The position numbers and the translations under genes were made by a program. A model generated the notes under the pieces. The model did no database searches. It saw nothing but the letters and a program-made list of their open reading frames with translations, and was not told where the DNA came from. Positions 6,543 to 6,798 of a DNA stretch of 6,798 bases are shown here, piece after piece. How positions within the stretch are numbered: position 1 is the stretch's first letter; the number at the start of each line of letters is the position of its first letter. Origin of the DNA: Chloroflexota bacterium (lineage in GTDB: Bacteria > Chloroflexota > Anaerolineae > Ardenticatenales > Ardenticatenaceae); assembly GCA_003520455.1 (NCBI GenBank), contig DOUV01000918.1, positions 1 to 6,798 on the forward strand, written 5' to 3'.

Positions 6543-6798
6543 ATGCCAACCCCAACGTCTGAGCAACAGATCGCTATCCACGATCACGATCACGACCTCG
6601 TCGTCACGGCCGGCGCGGGGAGCGGCAAGACCTTCGTGCTGGTCGAGCGCTACCTGCACCTGCTGGAGGTCCACCCCGAGTGGACCCTCGACCAGGTCGT
6701 GGCGATCACCTTCACGGAGAAGGCGGCCCGCGAGATGCGCAACCGCGTGCGGGCCGAGATCGAGCGCCGCGCGGCAGCCAAAGGCGGGACGGCGACCG
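6543..6798 (+). CDS. addA: AddA/UvrD-family SF1 helicase-nuclease, N-terminal part (3' end outside window)
   Basis: The frame opens with ATG at 6543 and stays open to the window edge, showing 85 residues. It begins [12 protein letters not shown], the Q-motif of superfamily 1 helicases. The Walker A motif AGAGSGKT (23-30) follows, with [11 protein letters not shown] (31-41) after it and then the motif Ia region [19 protein letters not shown] (54-72). This order and spacing are those of the AddA/RecB/UvrD group; [10 protein letters not shown] is particularly common in AddA and RecB. AddA supplies the motor and one nuclease of the AddAB complex. The AddB-like nuclease on the same strand at the left edge supports AddA over a plain UvrD/PcrA, but the distinguishing C-terminal nuclease is not visible. 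No strong ribosome site precedes the ATG; AGCGAAG about 5 nt upstream is the best seen. Codons are markedly richer in G/C at third positions than in the membrane-protein gene of the cluster. Confidence 0.8.
   Translation, partial: MPTPTSEQQIAIHDHDHDLVVTAGAGSGKTFVLVERYLHLLEVHPEWTLDQVVAITFTEKAAREMRNRVRAEIERRAAAKGGTAT

Noticed and set aside
6447..6674. 75-codon - strand frame at the right end
   Set aside because: It is antisense to the Q-motif and Walker A coding sequence of the addA-like gene and shows no motif of its own.

Overview
The window holds a high-GC bacterial chromosome segment with six protein genes and no RNA genes, CRISPR array or recognisable transposase. At the left edge, on the + strand, is the end of a RecB/AddB-type PD-(D/E)XK nuclease with an iron-sulfur cysteine signature. 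At the right edge, also on the + strand, is the start of an AddA/UvrD-type superfamily 1 helicase. Together they look like the two halves of an addB-addA double-strand-break repair locus. The phylum cannot be fixed from this sequence. The very high GC third-position use in the repair genes and the mix of families would fit Chloroflexota or a similar high-GC lineage, but this is a low-confidence guess.

Between them, on the - strand and therefore opposed to both repair genes, lies a compact four-gene cluster. In transcription order it runs: an HpnK-type YdjC/ChbG deacetylase (5281-6123), an HpnI-type GT21 glycosyltransferase with an unusual extra C-terminal domain (3417-5270), a multi-pass membrane protein of the UPF0104/flippase-like family to which HpnL belongs (2324-3412), and a GT4 glycosyltransferase resembling bacterial diacylglycerol glucosyltransferases (1041-2240). 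Gaps are 10, 4 and 83 nt, so the first three genes almost certainly share one transcript, and the fourth probably does.

The combination suggests a pathway for an amino-sugar-bearing membrane lipid. HpnI would add N-acetylglucosamine to a lipid alcohol (bacteriohopanetetrol in characterised systems), HpnK would remove the acetyl group, GT4 could add a further sugar or make a separate glycolipid, and the membrane protein could move or place the product. The usual hpnJ radical-SAM gene is absent between hpnI and hpnK, and no squalene cyclase or hpnH/hpnG gene is visible, so the lipid acceptor is unproven.

Two non-coding stretches matter. The 114-nt convergent gap (927-1040) contains a 9-bp inverted repeat that brackets almost the whole gap. 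The 419-nt divergent gap (6124-6542) contains plausible promoters for both directions, an operator-like inverted repeat at the predicted addA start site, and a short - strand reading frame resembling one blade of a PQQ-type beta-propeller, perhaps a gene remnant.
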